This document shows, piece by piece, positions 1-8,610 of a DNA stretch of 20,208 nt. The stretch's first letter is position 1. Each line of letters opens with the position of its first letter. The notes under the pieces were generated by a model. That model ran no database searches and was not told the DNA's origin. It worked only from the letters and a program-made list of their open reading frames with translations. The stretch is taken from contig CAYPYX010000041.1 of the NCBI GenBank assembly GCA_964415065.1, positions 1 to 20,208 on the forward strand, written 5' to 3'. The translations under genes were made by a program, and so were the position numbers. Source of the stretch: VMCP01 sp964415065. Its GTDB lineage: Bacteria > Bacteroidota > Bacteroidia > NS11-12g > UBA955.

Positions 1-1
1 C

Positions 2-184
2 ATGGCAAAAAAAGGCAATCGCGTTCAAGTAATATTGGAATGCACAGAGCAAAAAGGTAGTGGTGTTGCAGGCATGAGCCGTTACATTACAACCAAAAAT
101 AAGAAAAATACTACTCAACGTATTGAGTTGAAAAAGTACAACCCTTACATGCGTAAGGTAACACTTCATAAGGAGATCAAATAA
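2..184 (+). CDS. rpmG: 50S ribosomal protein L33 (bL33)
   Basis: The 60-aa product is a small basic protein of the large ribosomal subunit, near the E site. It begins MAKKGNRVQVILECTEQK and ends in a lysine-rich tail with the TTKNKKNTTQRIELKKYNP stretch typical of L33. It lacks the CxxC zinc pairs and keeps a single cysteine, so it is the zinc-independent form. The length fits the family. The ATG is the second base of the window, so the upstream region (rpmB is expected there in Bacteroidota) is not visible. Its TAA overlaps the ATG of the following short gene by one base (TAATG), which suggests translational coupling. Confidence 0.95.
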   Translation: MAKKGNRVQVILECTEQKGSGVAGMSRYITTKNKKNTTQRIELKKYNPYMRKVTLHKEIK

Positions 185-267
185 TGGCTAAGAAAGTAGT
201 TGCAACATTGAAAAAAGAAGAAATTGTTACTGCTGAGCGTGTTAAAGACGTTTTAGCCAAGGGTTAA
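184..267 (+). CDS. Very short DUF4295-type protein (27 aa), apparently internally deleted
   Basis: This 27-codon gene overlaps the rpmG stop by one base. Its start MAKKVVATL is the usual start of the DUF4295 proteins that follow rpmG in Bacteroidota. Its end, KEEIVTAERVKDVLAKG, resembles the usual C-terminus of that family. From memory, family members are about 50 aa, so roughly 23 central residues appear to be missing in frame. The junction falls in an A-rich run (about 211-225). I recall a Bacteroidota-specific large-subunit protein called bL38 that may be this family; this is unverified. It may be a genuine short form, a decaying gene or an assembly collapse. A terminator follows 17 nt after the stop. 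Confidence 0.7.
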   Translation: MAKKVVATLKKEEIVTAERVKDVLAKG

Positions 268-284
268 TCACAACGATATTCTTG

Positions 285-310
285 AAAAAGCCCCATTCGG
301 GGCTTTTTTT
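285..310 (+). terminator. Rho-independent terminator after the rpmG operon
   Basis: A perfect 10-bp stem (AAAAAGCCCC, 285-294, with GGGGCTTTTT, 299-308) closes a 4-nt loop ATTC and runs into a T tract to 310. It separates the ribosomal protein genes from ftsY. It also shows that an ftsY start inside this hairpin is wrong. Confidence 0.9.
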
Positions 311-347
311 ATACCCCAAAAATTACCAACTTTGTTATCTATTTTAT

Positions 348-1313
348 ATGTTCAACTGGTTCAAAAAGAAATCCAACGCAAATCCTGAAGAAATTGATCA
401 AACGCGCCAAGCGCTTGACAAAACTCGTACCGGATTTTTGAGTAAATTGGGTCGATTACTTACAGGTAAGAATAAAATCGATTCCGAGTTTCTCGATGAA
501 CTCGAAGAAGCATTATTAACCTCCGATGTAGGAGTGGAAACCTCCGTTGCTATCATCGAAAAAATGGAGGCCAGAGCCAAAGAGGAAGGATTTGAAAACC
601 CCGACGATCTAAATCGCTGGTTAGCCGAAATTACCGATGAAATTATGCCTGAAATCCCCCAAAACCTAGGAAAAGATTTTCAGCTCGATGGAATCAGTAA
701 ACCGTATGTTGTTTTAGTGGTTGGTGTGAATGGTGTTGGAAAAACCACCACCATTGGTAAAATGGCCTATCGATATGCCCAAAATGGTTTGAAAGTAGTA
801 CTAGGTGCTGCTGATACATTCAGAGCTGCAGCCGTTGATCAATTGCATATTTGGAAAGATCGTGCTGGTGTGGAAATCGTGTCACACGGAATGAATGCAG
901 ATCCAGCAGCCGTAGCATTCGATGCCGTTAAAAAAGGAGTAGAACAAAATGCAGATGTAATTATCATCGACACTGCAGGGCGTTTGCATAATAAGGTAGG
1001 ACTAATGAACGAGTTAGCTAAAATTAAACGCGTTATTCAGCGATTTAAACCTGATGCTCCCAATGAGGTATTATTGGTAATCGATGCAACCACCGGACAA
1101 AATGCGTTCGAACAAGCTCGTGAATTCACCAATGCTACACAGGTCAATGCATTAGCAGTAACCAAACTCGATGGAACAGCTAAAGGCGGTGTGGTAATTG
1201 GGGTTAGTCACGAATTTAATATTCCCGTTAAATACATAGGTCTCGGCGAAAAAGCAGAAGATCTTAAATTATTCGATAAACCCAGTTTTATTCATTCCAT
1301 TTTCTCAGTATGA
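348..1313 (+). CDS. ftsY: Signal recognition particle receptor FtsY
   Basis: This is the SRP-receptor GTPase that docks ribosome-SRP complexes at the inner membrane. The 321-aa protein has a helical N domain (about residues 20-105) and then the NG GTPase domain. The P-loop GVNGVGKTTT starts at residue 126. The DTFRAAAVDQL segment follows, then DTAGR from D208, TKLDGTAKGG from T272, and a C-terminal GLGEKAEDLKLF motif. There is no long acidic A domain, as is usual in this phylum. I chose the ATG at 348 (MFNWFKKK, an amphipathic membrane-binding start). The same frame is open back to 282, but that codon lies in the terminator hairpin. A weak promoter-like CAACTTTG lies at 327-334. The stop overlaps the rimO start (ATGA). 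Confidence 0.97.
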   Translation: MFNWFKKKSNANPEEIDQTRQALDKTRTGFLSKLGRLLTGKNKIDSEFLDELEEALLTSDVGVETSVAIIEKMEARAKEEGFENPDDLNRWLAEITDEIMPEIPQNLGKDFQLDGISKPYVVLVVGVNGVGKTTTIGKMAYRYAQNGLKVVLGAADTFRAAAVDQLHIWKDRAGVEIVSHGMNADPAAVAFDAVKKGVEQNADVIIIDTAGRLHNKVGLMNELAKIKRVIQRFKPDAPNEVLLVIDATTGQNAFEQAREFTNATQVNALAVTKLDGTAKGGVVIGVSHEFNIPVKYIGLGEKAEDLKLFDKPSFIHSIFSV

Positions 1314-2629
1314 GAACCAAAAGTATAAATACACCCAAAGTCAATGTAATTACCTTAGGTTGCAGTAAAAATGTTGTTGATTCAGAAGTATTGATGGCTC
1401 AATTAAAAGCCAATGAATTCGACGTACAACACGAAAGCAACCAAGATGATTCTGATATAGTAATCATTAATACCTGTGGATTTATTGAAAATGCCAAGCA
1501 GGAAAGTATCGATACCATTCTTCGATTTGCTGAAGCAAAAGCCAACGGACAACTCGAAAAACTCTATGTTACCGGCTGTTTGTCGCATCGATATAAAGAC
1601 GATTTAATGTCCGAAATTCCGGAAGTAGATGCATGGTTTGGAACTTTAGAATTGCCCAATCTGTTGAAAACAGTTGGCGCAGATTATAAACATCAGTTGC
1701 TTGGAGAACGATTGCAAACCACTCCTAAACATTATGCATATGTTAAAATTTCGGAAGGATGCAACCGTCCGTGCTCGTTTTGTGCTATTCCTTTAATGCG
1801 TGGTAATCATGTAAGTAAATCCATAGAAGCATTAGAGCAGGAAGTGCAAAATTTAGTTAAAAATGGCACTAAGGAAATTATGCTGATTGCACAAGATTCT
1901 ACCTATTACGGTTTAGACTTATATGGTGAACGAAAATTGGCAGAATTAATGTCGCGCTTGGCAGATATAGAGGGATTGGAATGGATACGTTTGCATTATG
2001 CATATCCGTCACAGTTTCCTATGGATGTACTCAAAGTAATGGCGGAAAGACCCAATATTGCCAAATATTTGGACATGCCAATTCAACATATTACCGATAA
2101 TGTGTTGAAAACCATGCGCCGTGGAATTACAAAACGTCGCACCATGGAATTGATTCAACAAATTCGTGAACAAGTACCCGGTATTGCACTTCGTACAACT
2201 GTTTTGGTTGGACATCCGGGTGAAACAGAAGAAGATATTAACGAATTATTAGAAGCACTTCAAGAGTTGAAGTTTGAGCGTTTAGGGGTGTTTACCTATT
2301 CTCATGAAGATAATACGCATGCTTATTCCTTAGAAGACCTTTTGTCAGAAGAAGAAAAACAAGAACGTGCCAATCGTGTAATGGAACAACAAATGGATAT
2401 CAGTTACCAATTTAACCAATCGTTAGTGGGTACTGTTCAGAAAGTGTTGTTTGATCGTATTGAGAATGATCATTTTGTGGGTAGAACACAGTACGATTCA
2501 CCGGAAGTAGATAATGAGGTATGGGTTCCGATAAATGGTAATTATGTGAGAATGGGTGATTTTGCTGAAGTTAAAATTACAGCCGCCTCACATTATGATT
2601 TAACGGGTGAATTGATCAATTTAAAATAA
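1310..2629 (+). CDS. rimO: Ribosomal protein S12 methylthiotransferase RimO
   Basis: RimO is a radical-SAM enzyme that adds a methylthio group to the conserved aspartate of ribosomal protein S12. The 439-aa product has the N-terminal UPF0004 domain with the three cluster-binding cysteines C18 (LGCSKN), C56 (NTCGF) and C90 (TGCLSHRY). The radical-SAM motif CxxxCxxC is at C151, C155 and C158 (CNRPCSFCAIPLMRG). A TRAM-like domain occupies roughly the last 65 residues. LGCSKN and VLVGHPGETEED favour RimO over MiaB. The start overlaps the ftsY stop by 4 nt and bshC follows after 2 nt, so the three genes are very likely one transcript. Confidence 0.97.
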   Translation: MRTKSINTPKVNVITLGCSKNVVDSEVLMAQLKANEFDVQHESNQDDSDIVIINTCGFIENAKQESIDTILRFAEAKANGQLEKLYVTGCLSHRYKDDLMSEIPEVDAWFGTLELPNLLKTVGADYKHQLLGERLQTTPKHYAYVKISEGCNRPCSFCAIPLMRGNHVSKSIEALEQEVQNLVKNGTKEIMLIAQDSTYYGLDLYGERKLAELMSRLADIEGLEWIRLHYAYPSQFPMDVLKVMAERPNIAKYLDMPIQHITDNVLKTMRRGITKRRTMELIQQIREQVPGIALRTTVLVGHPGETEEDINELLEALQELKFERLGVFTYSHEDNTHAYSLEDLLSEEEKQERANRVMEQQMDISYQFNQSLVGTVQKVLFDRIENDHFVGRTQYDSPEVDNEVWVPINGNYVRMGDFAEVKITAASHYDLTGELINLK

Positions 2630-2631
2630 AC

Positions 2632-4401
2632 ATGATTCGAATTCAAAAAAGCTTCACCCCAGGAGGATTTAGAGATAATCGATTACAAACTTGGGCTTGG
2701 GAGCATTTTGAATCCAACGAAGGTTTAATCAATCTGGGTGTTCGAGCTGATTTATTGCCCGTTTTAAAGCAGAGTATTGAGTACTTTACCTCTGAAAAAC
2801 GGAATGTCCTCCACCAAGTAATTAACCAACAATACAAGCATCTTGGAGCAGGAAAAATATCCCCAGAAACCCAAGAAAATATTGATATTTTACTGCATTC
2901 CAATAGTGTTACCGTAGTTACAGGACAGCAGATTCACCCATTTTTAGGTCCCGTTTTTGTATGGAATAAAATTATTTCAACTATTCAAACAGCCCGTGAA
3001 ATCAATCAGAAATACCCAGATTATACGGCAATTCCGGTGTTTTGGATGGCAACTGAGGATCACGATTTTGAAGAAATTTCGCGAATTCCATTTTTGAATA
3101 AGGAATATATTTGGGAATATCCATTGCTCGAAAAGGGTGTTCCTGTGGGGCAATTACCCACATCGGGTTTAGTGTCGTTGATCAATCAGATGCAATCAGA
3201 TTTCGCCCATGAACTAGCTTGGGTTGATTTTTTGGAGGGATGCAAGTGGCATTATATAAACCATGCCAACTTGGCTGATGCCACCAGAAGTCTGGTTAAT
3301 GAATGGTTTGGCGATTTGGGTCTGCTGGTTTTGGATCCTTTGGATTCGGAATTAAAAAAATTGGGATCAGCAGTATTTCAGGGAGAAACAAGCGAATTGA
3401 ACTTTGATTTATTTGAAGAACAATCCAAAAAATTACAGTCCTTATCGATTCAACCACCGGTTCATCATCGTCGAACGCATTTATTTTATTTCGAGAATTC
3501 GACAGGAGTTGAAACCGATCAACCTGCTGAAACTGGGATTCCGGAAGTGAACAATGGGAAAATTTCTGTGTATGAAACTTCTGATTTACCGGCAGAGGAT
3601 TATATCGAATCATTAGAAAATCAACAGGATAAGAAAAATAACAGTGGATCTTGGGCAATTCGACGCAGGATTGATTTAAAAAATGATCGATTTACCCTCT
3701 TGGATTCAGATAAATCTTGGAGTGCGGAAGAGTTTACCCAAGAAATACAAACGAATCCTGAACGATTTAGTCCCAACGTGATTTTACGTCCTGCTTATCA
3801 GCAAGCCATTCTTCCCAATGTGGTATACGTTGCAGGACCAGCTGAGTTTAGGTATTGGATGCAAGTTCCGTCGGTTATTTCATCTAATGGATTAGCCATA
3901 CCACGATTGCAACTTCGATTGAGTTCCGCGTTAATAACCGCAGCAACTCAAAAGAAAATGGATCAAATTGGAATAAAACAAGAAGAGTTGTATTTAGCAG
4001 AAACGGAATTAATAAAAACAATTACTGATTCTTTTGAAAATGAGTTCGCTTTAGATGGTTCATTAGAGCAATTGAATCAACTTTTAGAAAAGGTTCGAAC
4101 TCAACTTCATTCTATCGGATATCCAAATTTGAAAGAAGTCAAAAAGGAGCAGGAAGAAATGATAAAACGTCTTCGTCAAGCATCCAAAAGTTACAAAGCA
4201 GGCGAATGGGGCGAGAATGAATTATCCAGAAAGTTAACTAAGTTAAAACAGTTGAAATCGTCTGGTTTTGATTCGAAAAATCCTTGGGAGAGAAGCACTT
4301 TTATTTTGGAACTTATGTTGAAATTTGATTTCCGTTGGAATAAAAATTCCCTTCCTTTAGATAGTATAGACGAATTTATTTGGTTTTTCGACGAGAAATA
4401 A
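2632..4401 (+). CDS. bshC: Bacillithiol biosynthesis cysteine ligase BshC
   Basis: BshC is the presumed cysteine-adding enzyme of the last step of bacillithiol synthesis, joining Cys to glucosaminyl-malate. The family signature is clear: GQQ at residues 98-100 followed by GPVFVWNK, PVFWMATEDHDFEEIS with E142-D143-H144-D145, and NVILRPAYQQAILPNVVYVAGPAEFRYW around residues 380-410. A coiled-coil-rich C-terminal part follows (about 450-550). At 589 aa it is about 50 longer than the roughly 540 aa I expect. The extra sequence seems to be a hydrophilic, acidic stretch at about residues 290-337, after HLFYFEN. It starts 2 nt after rimO and ends the ftsY-rimO-bshC cluster. Confidence 0.93.
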   Translation: MIRIQKSFTPGGFRDNRLQTWAWEHFESNEGLINLGVRADLLPVLKQSIEYFTSEKRNVLHQVINQQYKHLGAGKISPETQENIDILLHSNSVTVVTGQQIHPFLGPVFVWNKIISTIQTAREINQKYPDYTAIPVFWMATEDHDFEEISRIPFLNKEYIWEYPLLEKGVPVGQLPTSGLVSLINQMQSDFAHELAWVDFLEGCKWHYINHANLADATRSLVNEWFGDLGLLVLDPLDSELKKLGSAVFQGETSELNFDLFEEQSKKLQSLSIQPPVHHRRTHLFYFENSTGVETDQPAETGIPEVNNGKISVYETSDLPAEDYIESLENQQDKKNNSGSWAIRRRIDLKNDRFTLLDSDKSWSAEEFTQEIQTNPERFSPNVILRPAYQQAILPNVVYVAGPAEFRYWMQVPSVISSNGLAIPRLQLRLSSALITAATQKKMDQIGIKQEELYLAETELIKTITDSFENEFALDGSLEQLNQLLEKVRTQLHSIGYPNLKEVKKEQEEMIKRLRQASKSYKAGEWGENELSRKLTKLKQLKSSGFDSKNPWERSTFILELMLKFDFRWNKNSLPLDSIDEFIWFFDEK

Positions 4402-4410
4402 GAACAGTAC

Positions 4411-4427
4411 TTCTGAATCTTTCAGAA
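4411..4427 (+). terminator. Small hairpin after bshC, possible weak terminator
   Basis: TTCTGAA (4411-4417) and TTCAGAA (4421-4427) form a perfect 7-bp inverted repeat with a 3-nt loop, 9 nt after the bshC stop. No T run follows, so it is not a classical intrinsic terminator. It may only stabilise the 3' end of the message. Confidence 0.3.
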
Positions 4428-4463
4428 ATCCTCATTACAAGTATCCGCAAAATTCAAATTTCC

Positions 4464-4491
4464 TTGTATTTTTGAACATCTATTAATTTTG
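4464..4491 (+). promoter_or_regulatory. Bacteroidota-type promoter of the SulP gene
   Basis: TTG (4464-4466) lies 17 nt upstream of TAATTTTG (4484-4491). This matches the phylum consensus TTG-N17-23-TAnnTTTG. A second perfect -7 match, TATTTTTG, lies at 4467-4474. Transcription would start near 4497, giving a leader of roughly 30 nt before the ATG at 4526. Confidence 0.65.
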
Positions 4492-4525
4492 GTAATAACC
4501 TAAATAAATAGATTTTATTCAAAAT

Positions 4526-6121
4526 ATGACAAATTTAAACTTAGGTAAAAATCTATCTTCTTCTCTGGTGGTATTTTTGGTTGCTTTGCCCTTGTGTATG
4601 GGCGTTGCAATGGCATCAGGAGCATCGGTTATTCAAGGAATTATGGCGGGTGTTATCGGTGGTATCGTGGTTGGGGCATTAAGTGGGAGCCATGTAAGTG
4701 TTTCGGGACCTGCTGCTGGTTTAATTGTAATTGTGGAAGGGGCGTACAAAGATTTGTCCGCCATCAGCACAGAAAATGTATATGCTATTTTCGGATTGGT
4801 AGTTGTTCTAGCAGGTGTATTTCAATTAATAATAGGAACGCTAAAATGGGGTGTAATTGCAGATTTTATTCCCGTGTCAGTCGTTAAAGGCATGTTAGCT
4901 GCAATTGGTATCATGATGATTTTGAAACAAATTCCCCATTTGGTGGGTTACGATAAAGTGGCATTCGGTGATGAAGAATTTATTCAAAAAGACGGACATA
5001 ATACCTTATCAGAATTGTTTTATGCATTTCAAAAAATTTCTCCCACGGCAATTTTAATTGGAATATTGGGATTAGTAATTCAATTTTCTTGGGAATTGCC
5101 CGCCATCAAAAAGAATCAATTATTCCAATGGTTTCCTGCTCCATTAATTGTGGTTGTTATGGGGGTATTGGTTAATCAATGGATGATCAATTACGGTGAA
5201 CCTAGTTGGGAAATTAAAGCCAAACACATGGTTAATGTTCCGATATTGGGAGATGGTAGTATTTTATCATCAATCCAAGGATTAGGCAGTCAATTTCACA
5301 GTCCTTATTGGAGTGCAATCGGTGAATTTATGGTTTGGAAATTAGCGTTTATCATAGCATTAATTGCAAGCATTGAAACATTATTAAGTCTCGAAGCAGG
5401 AGATAAAATCGATCCTTTAAAACGGGTTTCTCCTCCCAATAAAGAATTAATTGCACAAGGTATCGGAAATACATTGGCTGGTTTTATTGGTGCACTACCA
5501 ATAACTGCAGTAATAGTTAGAACTTCAGCCAATGTGAACGCTGGTGCAACCAACAAGTATAGCAGCATTTTTCATGGATTGTGGTTGTTGGTTTTTGTCC
5601 TTTTTGCACCTCATTTAATCAACTTGATCCCATTATCGGCATTGGCAGCAATTCTGACTTTTGTGGGATATAAATTAGCCAAACCAAGCTTGTTAAAAGA
5701 GCAAAAGGCTCGAGGTATGGATGCCTTGATTCCTTTCGTAGGAACCATTATTGCCATTTTATTTACGGACTTGCTTATAGGAATCGCTATAGGATTGATT
5801 TTGGGATATTATTTTGTTCTAAAATCTAATTTTCATAAAACATTTAGCATGGTATCTTCAGGAAATAACCTATTATTGAGGTTTCATAATCAAGTTACTT
5901 TCATGAATAAGTCTGTTTTAAGAAAAGAACTAGTTCAAATTCCTGAGGGCGCTTCTTTGATATTAGATTTTTCCAATTCCACCTTTATTGATAACGATAT
6001 CACCGATGTTTTAAATGACTTTATTGAACAATCAAGTACTCGAAATATAACAGTTCAATCGAAGTTTCATAACGATAAACAACGCGATGATTTAAAATCA
6101 CGTATTTTGAATTTATCCTAA
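4526..6121 (+). CDS. SulP family inorganic anion transporter
   Basis: This is an integral inner-membrane anion transporter of the SulP/SLC26 family. Many transmembrane segments lie in about residues 10-435. A family-typical N-terminus (SSLVVFLVALPLCMGVAMASG) is followed by the SGSHVSVSGPAAGLIVIV stretch of TM3. A SIETLLSLEAGDKIDP segment and a PITAVIVRTSANVNAGA segment follow. The last roughly 90 residues are hydrophilic and look like a short STAS domain. At 531 aa it has normal length for the shorter bacterial members. A beta-carbonic anhydrase follows 169 nt downstream, so bicarbonate is a better guess than sulfate as substrate. That is inference from context; sequence alone does not fix the substrate. 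Confidence 0.92.
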   Translation: MTNLNLGKNLSSSLVVFLVALPLCMGVAMASGASVIQGIMAGVIGGIVVGALSGSHVSVSGPAAGLIVIVEGAYKDLSAISTENVYAIFGLVVVLAGVFQLIIGTLKWGVIADFIPVSVVKGMLAAIGIMMILKQIPHLVGYDKVAFGDEEFIQKDGHNTLSELFYAFQKISPTAILIGILGLVIQFSWELPAIKKNQLFQWFPAPLIVVVMGVLVNQWMINYGEPSWEIKAKHMVNVPILGDGSILSSIQGLGSQFHSPYWSAIGEFMVWKLAFIIALIASIETLLSLEAGDKIDPLKRVSPPNKELIAQGIGNTLAGFIGALPITAVIVRTSANVNAGATNKYSSIFHGLWLLVFVLFAPHLINLIPLSALAAILTFVGYKLAKPSLLKEQKARGMDALIPFVGTIIAILFTDLLIGIAIGLILGYYFVLKSNFHKTFSMVSSGNNLLLRFHNQVTFMNKSVLRKELVQIPEGASLILDFSNSTFIDNDITDVLNDFIEQSSTRNITVQSKFHNDKQRDDLKSRILNLS

Positions 6122-6290
6122 TAGAAACTTAAATTTAGTATAACAGAATTGCTAATATAATAGAATCGATAACCAGCATAATTCAACGTATTTCTTTTCC
6201 AAAATTTCTTAGTTTTCAATTAGATATTTGATTTAGTAACTGAATTTTGGATTCAATCCGATAAACATCCCTTCCAATAAATAAAATAAA

Positions 6291-6923
6291 ATGAACGAAA
6301 AAGATAAATTATTTCTGTGTAATAGGGCATGGGCAAGTGAGAAATTAGGACAAGACCCTGAATATTTTAGTGATTTGGCCAAAGATCAAAGTCCTGCATA
6401 TTTATGGATTGGTTGCAGTGATAGTCGTGTTCCAGCCAATGAAATCATTGGGGCACAACCGGGTGAATTATTTGTACATAGAAATATTGCTAATTTGGTG
6501 GTTCATACAGATTTGAACCTGCTAAGCGTTTTGGAATATGCTGTAACACATTTAAAAGTTAAACACATCATACTGTGTGGACATACGGGATGCGGTGGTG
6601 TAAAAGCGGCCATGACACACTCCAATTTTGATTTGTTGAATAAGTGGTTACGCAATTTGAAGGATGTTTACTATCATCATCAACACGAAGTAAATGCCAT
6701 TGAAGATGAAACCGAGCGCGTAAATAAAATGGTTGAAATCAACGTGATTGAACAGGTGAATAATTTGATTAAAACATCAGTAGTTCAACGAGCTTGGCAA
6801 AACAGACAGTATCCCATCATTCACGGTTGGGTATATGAAATGGAAACCGGTTTATTAAAATCTGTTGTAGAAAAAGATCACACAAGCGAAATCGAGGATA
6901 TTTATCGATTCACCGATTTATAA
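6291..6923 (+). CDS. Beta-class carbonic anhydrase
   Basis: The product is a zinc enzyme that interconverts CO2 and bicarbonate in the cytoplasm. The 210-aa product carries the zinc ligands C42 (GCSDSRVP), H98 and C101 (CGHTGCGG), and the D44-R46 dyad. HRNIANLV and the conserved C-terminal GWVYEMETGLL are also present. It resembles Can (YadF) of E. coli in layout and length. The gene lies in the same direction as the SulP transporter after a 169-nt gap in which I found no perfect -7 element; GATATTTG at 6223-6230 and GAATTTTG at 6242-6249 each have one mismatch. Its stop is 13 nt from the stop of the convergent TerC gene. Confidence 0.95.
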   Translation: MNEKDKLFLCNRAWASEKLGQDPEYFSDLAKDQSPAYLWIGCSDSRVPANEIIGAQPGELFVHRNIANLVVHTDLNLLSVLEYAVTHLKVKHIILCGHTGCGGVKAAMTHSNFDLLNKWLRNLKDVYYHHQHEVNAIEDETERVNKMVEINVIEQVNNLIKTSVVQRAWQNRQYPIIHGWVYEMETGLLKSVVEKDHTSEIEDIYRFTDL

Positions 6924-6936
6924 TGATTAACTAACT

Positions 6937-7638
6937 TTATTTTTTGCTGTTCAATTTGTCGATTCGCAAATTGATCATTTCAATGGTAAATGCGAAAGCC
7001 ATTGAGAAGTAGATGTAACCTTTATTAACCTCTTGGTCAAATCCTTCGCCTAGCAAGGAAACACCAATCAATACCAAAAATGCCAATGCTAGAACTTTTA
7101 CCGATGGATTATCATTCACGAATCCAGCAATGGGTTTGCTAGCAAGCAACATTACGCCCATACTTAATATAACTGCGGTAATCATAACCCATAAATGATC
7201 AGCCATACCCACAGCAGTTATCACACTGTCTAAGCTAAATACTACGTTAATTACTACCATTTGGAGCATAACTGCCGACCAACCTTTGGCTTTTCCTCGT
7301 TCTTGTTTTTCCAATGGTTCTCCCTTCATTTTAATGTGAATCTCGTGTACACTTTGGTACACCAAGAATAATCCACCCAATATGAGTAATAGGTCTTTTC
7401 CAGAAAAATCATGTCCAGCAGCACTAAAAATAGGATGTTCCTGTTTTTGAATCCAGTTTATACCCATCAACATTAAAATACGCACTACCATACCCAATAG
7501 TAATCCCCAGGTTCGAGCAGAAGCCTGTTTGGCTTTTTCGACTCTTCCTGCGAGAATGGTAATGAAAATAATGTTGTCGATCCCTAAAACGATTTCTAGA
7601 ATCGTTAGTGTAAATAAGCTAATTAATGCGTCGTTCAT
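6937..7638 (-). CDS. TerC family integral membrane protein
   Basis: This 233-aa inner-membrane protein has about seven hydrophobic helices. The two TerC hallmark motifs are present: LEIVLGIDNIIF near the N-terminus (E15, D21) and VFSLDSVITAVGM around residues 133-145. The acidic residues inside these helices are thought to bind metal. The family is often annotated as tellurium resistance, but several members export manganese, in some cases to supply secreted metalloenzymes. That role is more likely here because no other ter genes are nearby. It follows miaA on the minus strand after 78 nt and may be cotranscribed. No good promoter was seen in the gap; TAAAATTG at about 7649-7656 has one mismatch. 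Confidence 0.9.
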   Translation of the reverse strand: MNDALISLFTLTILEIVLGIDNIIFITILAGRVEKAKQASARTWGLLLGMVVRILMLMGINWIQKQEHPIFSAAGHDFSGKDLLLILGGLFLVYQSVHEIHIKMKGEPLEKQERGKAKGWSAVMLQMVVINVVFSLDSVITAVGMADHLWVMITAVILSMGVMLLASKPIAGFVNDNPSVKVLALAFLVLIGVSLLGEGFDQEVNKGYIYFSMAFAFTIEMINLRIDKLNSKK

Positions 7639-7716
7639 TGTAAAAAGTGCAATTTTATGGAATTTAATCCGTTTTTTCGGGAAATAACGTTGAAAGAATT
7701 CTAAAATCAGACGGAT

Positions 7717-8610
7717 TTACCCCGTAATCCACTGGGTATTCAAATGATGTTTATACCAAGTAACTTGGCGTTTAGCATAATTTCTGGTTTTCTGTTTAAT
7801 CAATTCTATCGCATCTTGCCATTGCAAACTTCCCTCGAAAAAATCAAAAAGCTCGGAATAACCTACTGTTTTTAGTGCTTGTAAATCACGGTATTCAAAT
7901 AAGGCTTCTGCTTCTTTTAAAAAGCCGTTTAGAAGCATTTCATCTACACGTTGATTAATTCTTTGGTACAAATACTCTCGGTTTAAATCAAGGGCAAAAC
8001 ACTCCCAAGTATAAGAAATTGGATTCGGAGGCTCGTTGGATTTTATCCGCAGTTCTTCTAACGATTTTCCCGAAGTTTCTATCAATTCTAATGCGCGAAT
8101 TACACGTGCTGGGTTACTTAATTCTACCCAGTTTTCAGCATTTTTATCTTGTTCTAGCAGTCGCGTTACCAATAAATTCAATCCATCGGGCAGTTTGGAT
8201 AGAGTAGATAATTCGTCTCTTTTTGTTTGGGGGATGGGCGGTAATTCGTCCAATCCGTTTACGAGGGCATCCATGTAAAGTCCGGTTCCACCGCATACCA
8301 CAACATGTCCAAAGCGCTCTATTATATTTTGGGCAATTTTTCTGGCCTCTTGAGCATATTGCCAGGCATTTACCGGTTCATGAATGGAGTGAGATGCAAT
8401 CAAATGGTGAGGGACTTCGGCAAGTTCATCAACCGAAGGACGCGCCACTCCAATATTCAGCTCTCGATAAATTTGACGACTGTCGGCGTTAATAATTTCA
8501 GTATTGAGCTTTTTCGCCCAATCTATAGCTAAACGAGTTTTTCCTGAGGCGGTGGGACCACCAATGAGAATGATTTGAGGAGGGGTTTCGCTTTTATTCG
8601 CGAATTTCAT
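7717..8610 (-). CDS. miaA: tRNA dimethylallyltransferase MiaA
   Basis: MiaA prenylates adenosine 37 of tRNAs that read codons starting with U, the first step to ms2i6A. The 297-aa protein has the P-loop GPTASGKT near residue 18. It also has INADSRQIYREL, VCGGTGLYMDALV, NPARVIRALELIE and the C-terminal TRNYAKRQVTWYKHH motif. Length is normal. The ATG lies inside the end of the upstream pRiA4b ORF-3-like gene (17-nt overlap), so translation is likely coupled and the shared promoter is the one at 9223-9254. Confidence 0.96.
   Translation of the reverse strand: MKFANKSETPPQIILIGGPTASGKTRLAIDWAKKLNTEIINADSRQIYRELNIGVARPSVDELAEVPHHLIASHSIHEPVNAWQYAQEARKIAQNIIERFGHVVVCGGTGLYMDALVNGLDELPPIPQTKRDELSTLSKLPDGLNLLVTRLLEQDKNAENWVELSNPARVIRALELIETSGKSLEELRIKSNEPPNPISYTWECFALDLNREYLYQRINQRVDEMLLNGFLKEAEALFEYRDLQALKTVGYSELFDFFEGSLQWQDAIELIKQKTRNYAKRQVTWYKHHLNTQWITG

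Noticed and set aside
282..347. Longer ftsY start at 282
   Set aside because: The first codons lie in the rho-independent terminator and encode no family-like sequence. MFNWFKKK at 348 fits FtsY.
3296..3658. 120-codon antisense frame within bshC
   Set aside because: It has no recognisable domain or promoter and lies opposite a well-supported gene.
6937..7638. Tellurite resistance function
   Set aside because: Only a TerC-family protein is present, without other ter genes. Metal (manganese) export is the better-supported role for isolated members.
7666..7717. Inverted repeat AATCCGT / ACGGATT between miaA and the TerC gene
   Set aside because: The arms are only 7 bp and 38 nt apart with no T tract, which is weak evidence for a terminator or operator.
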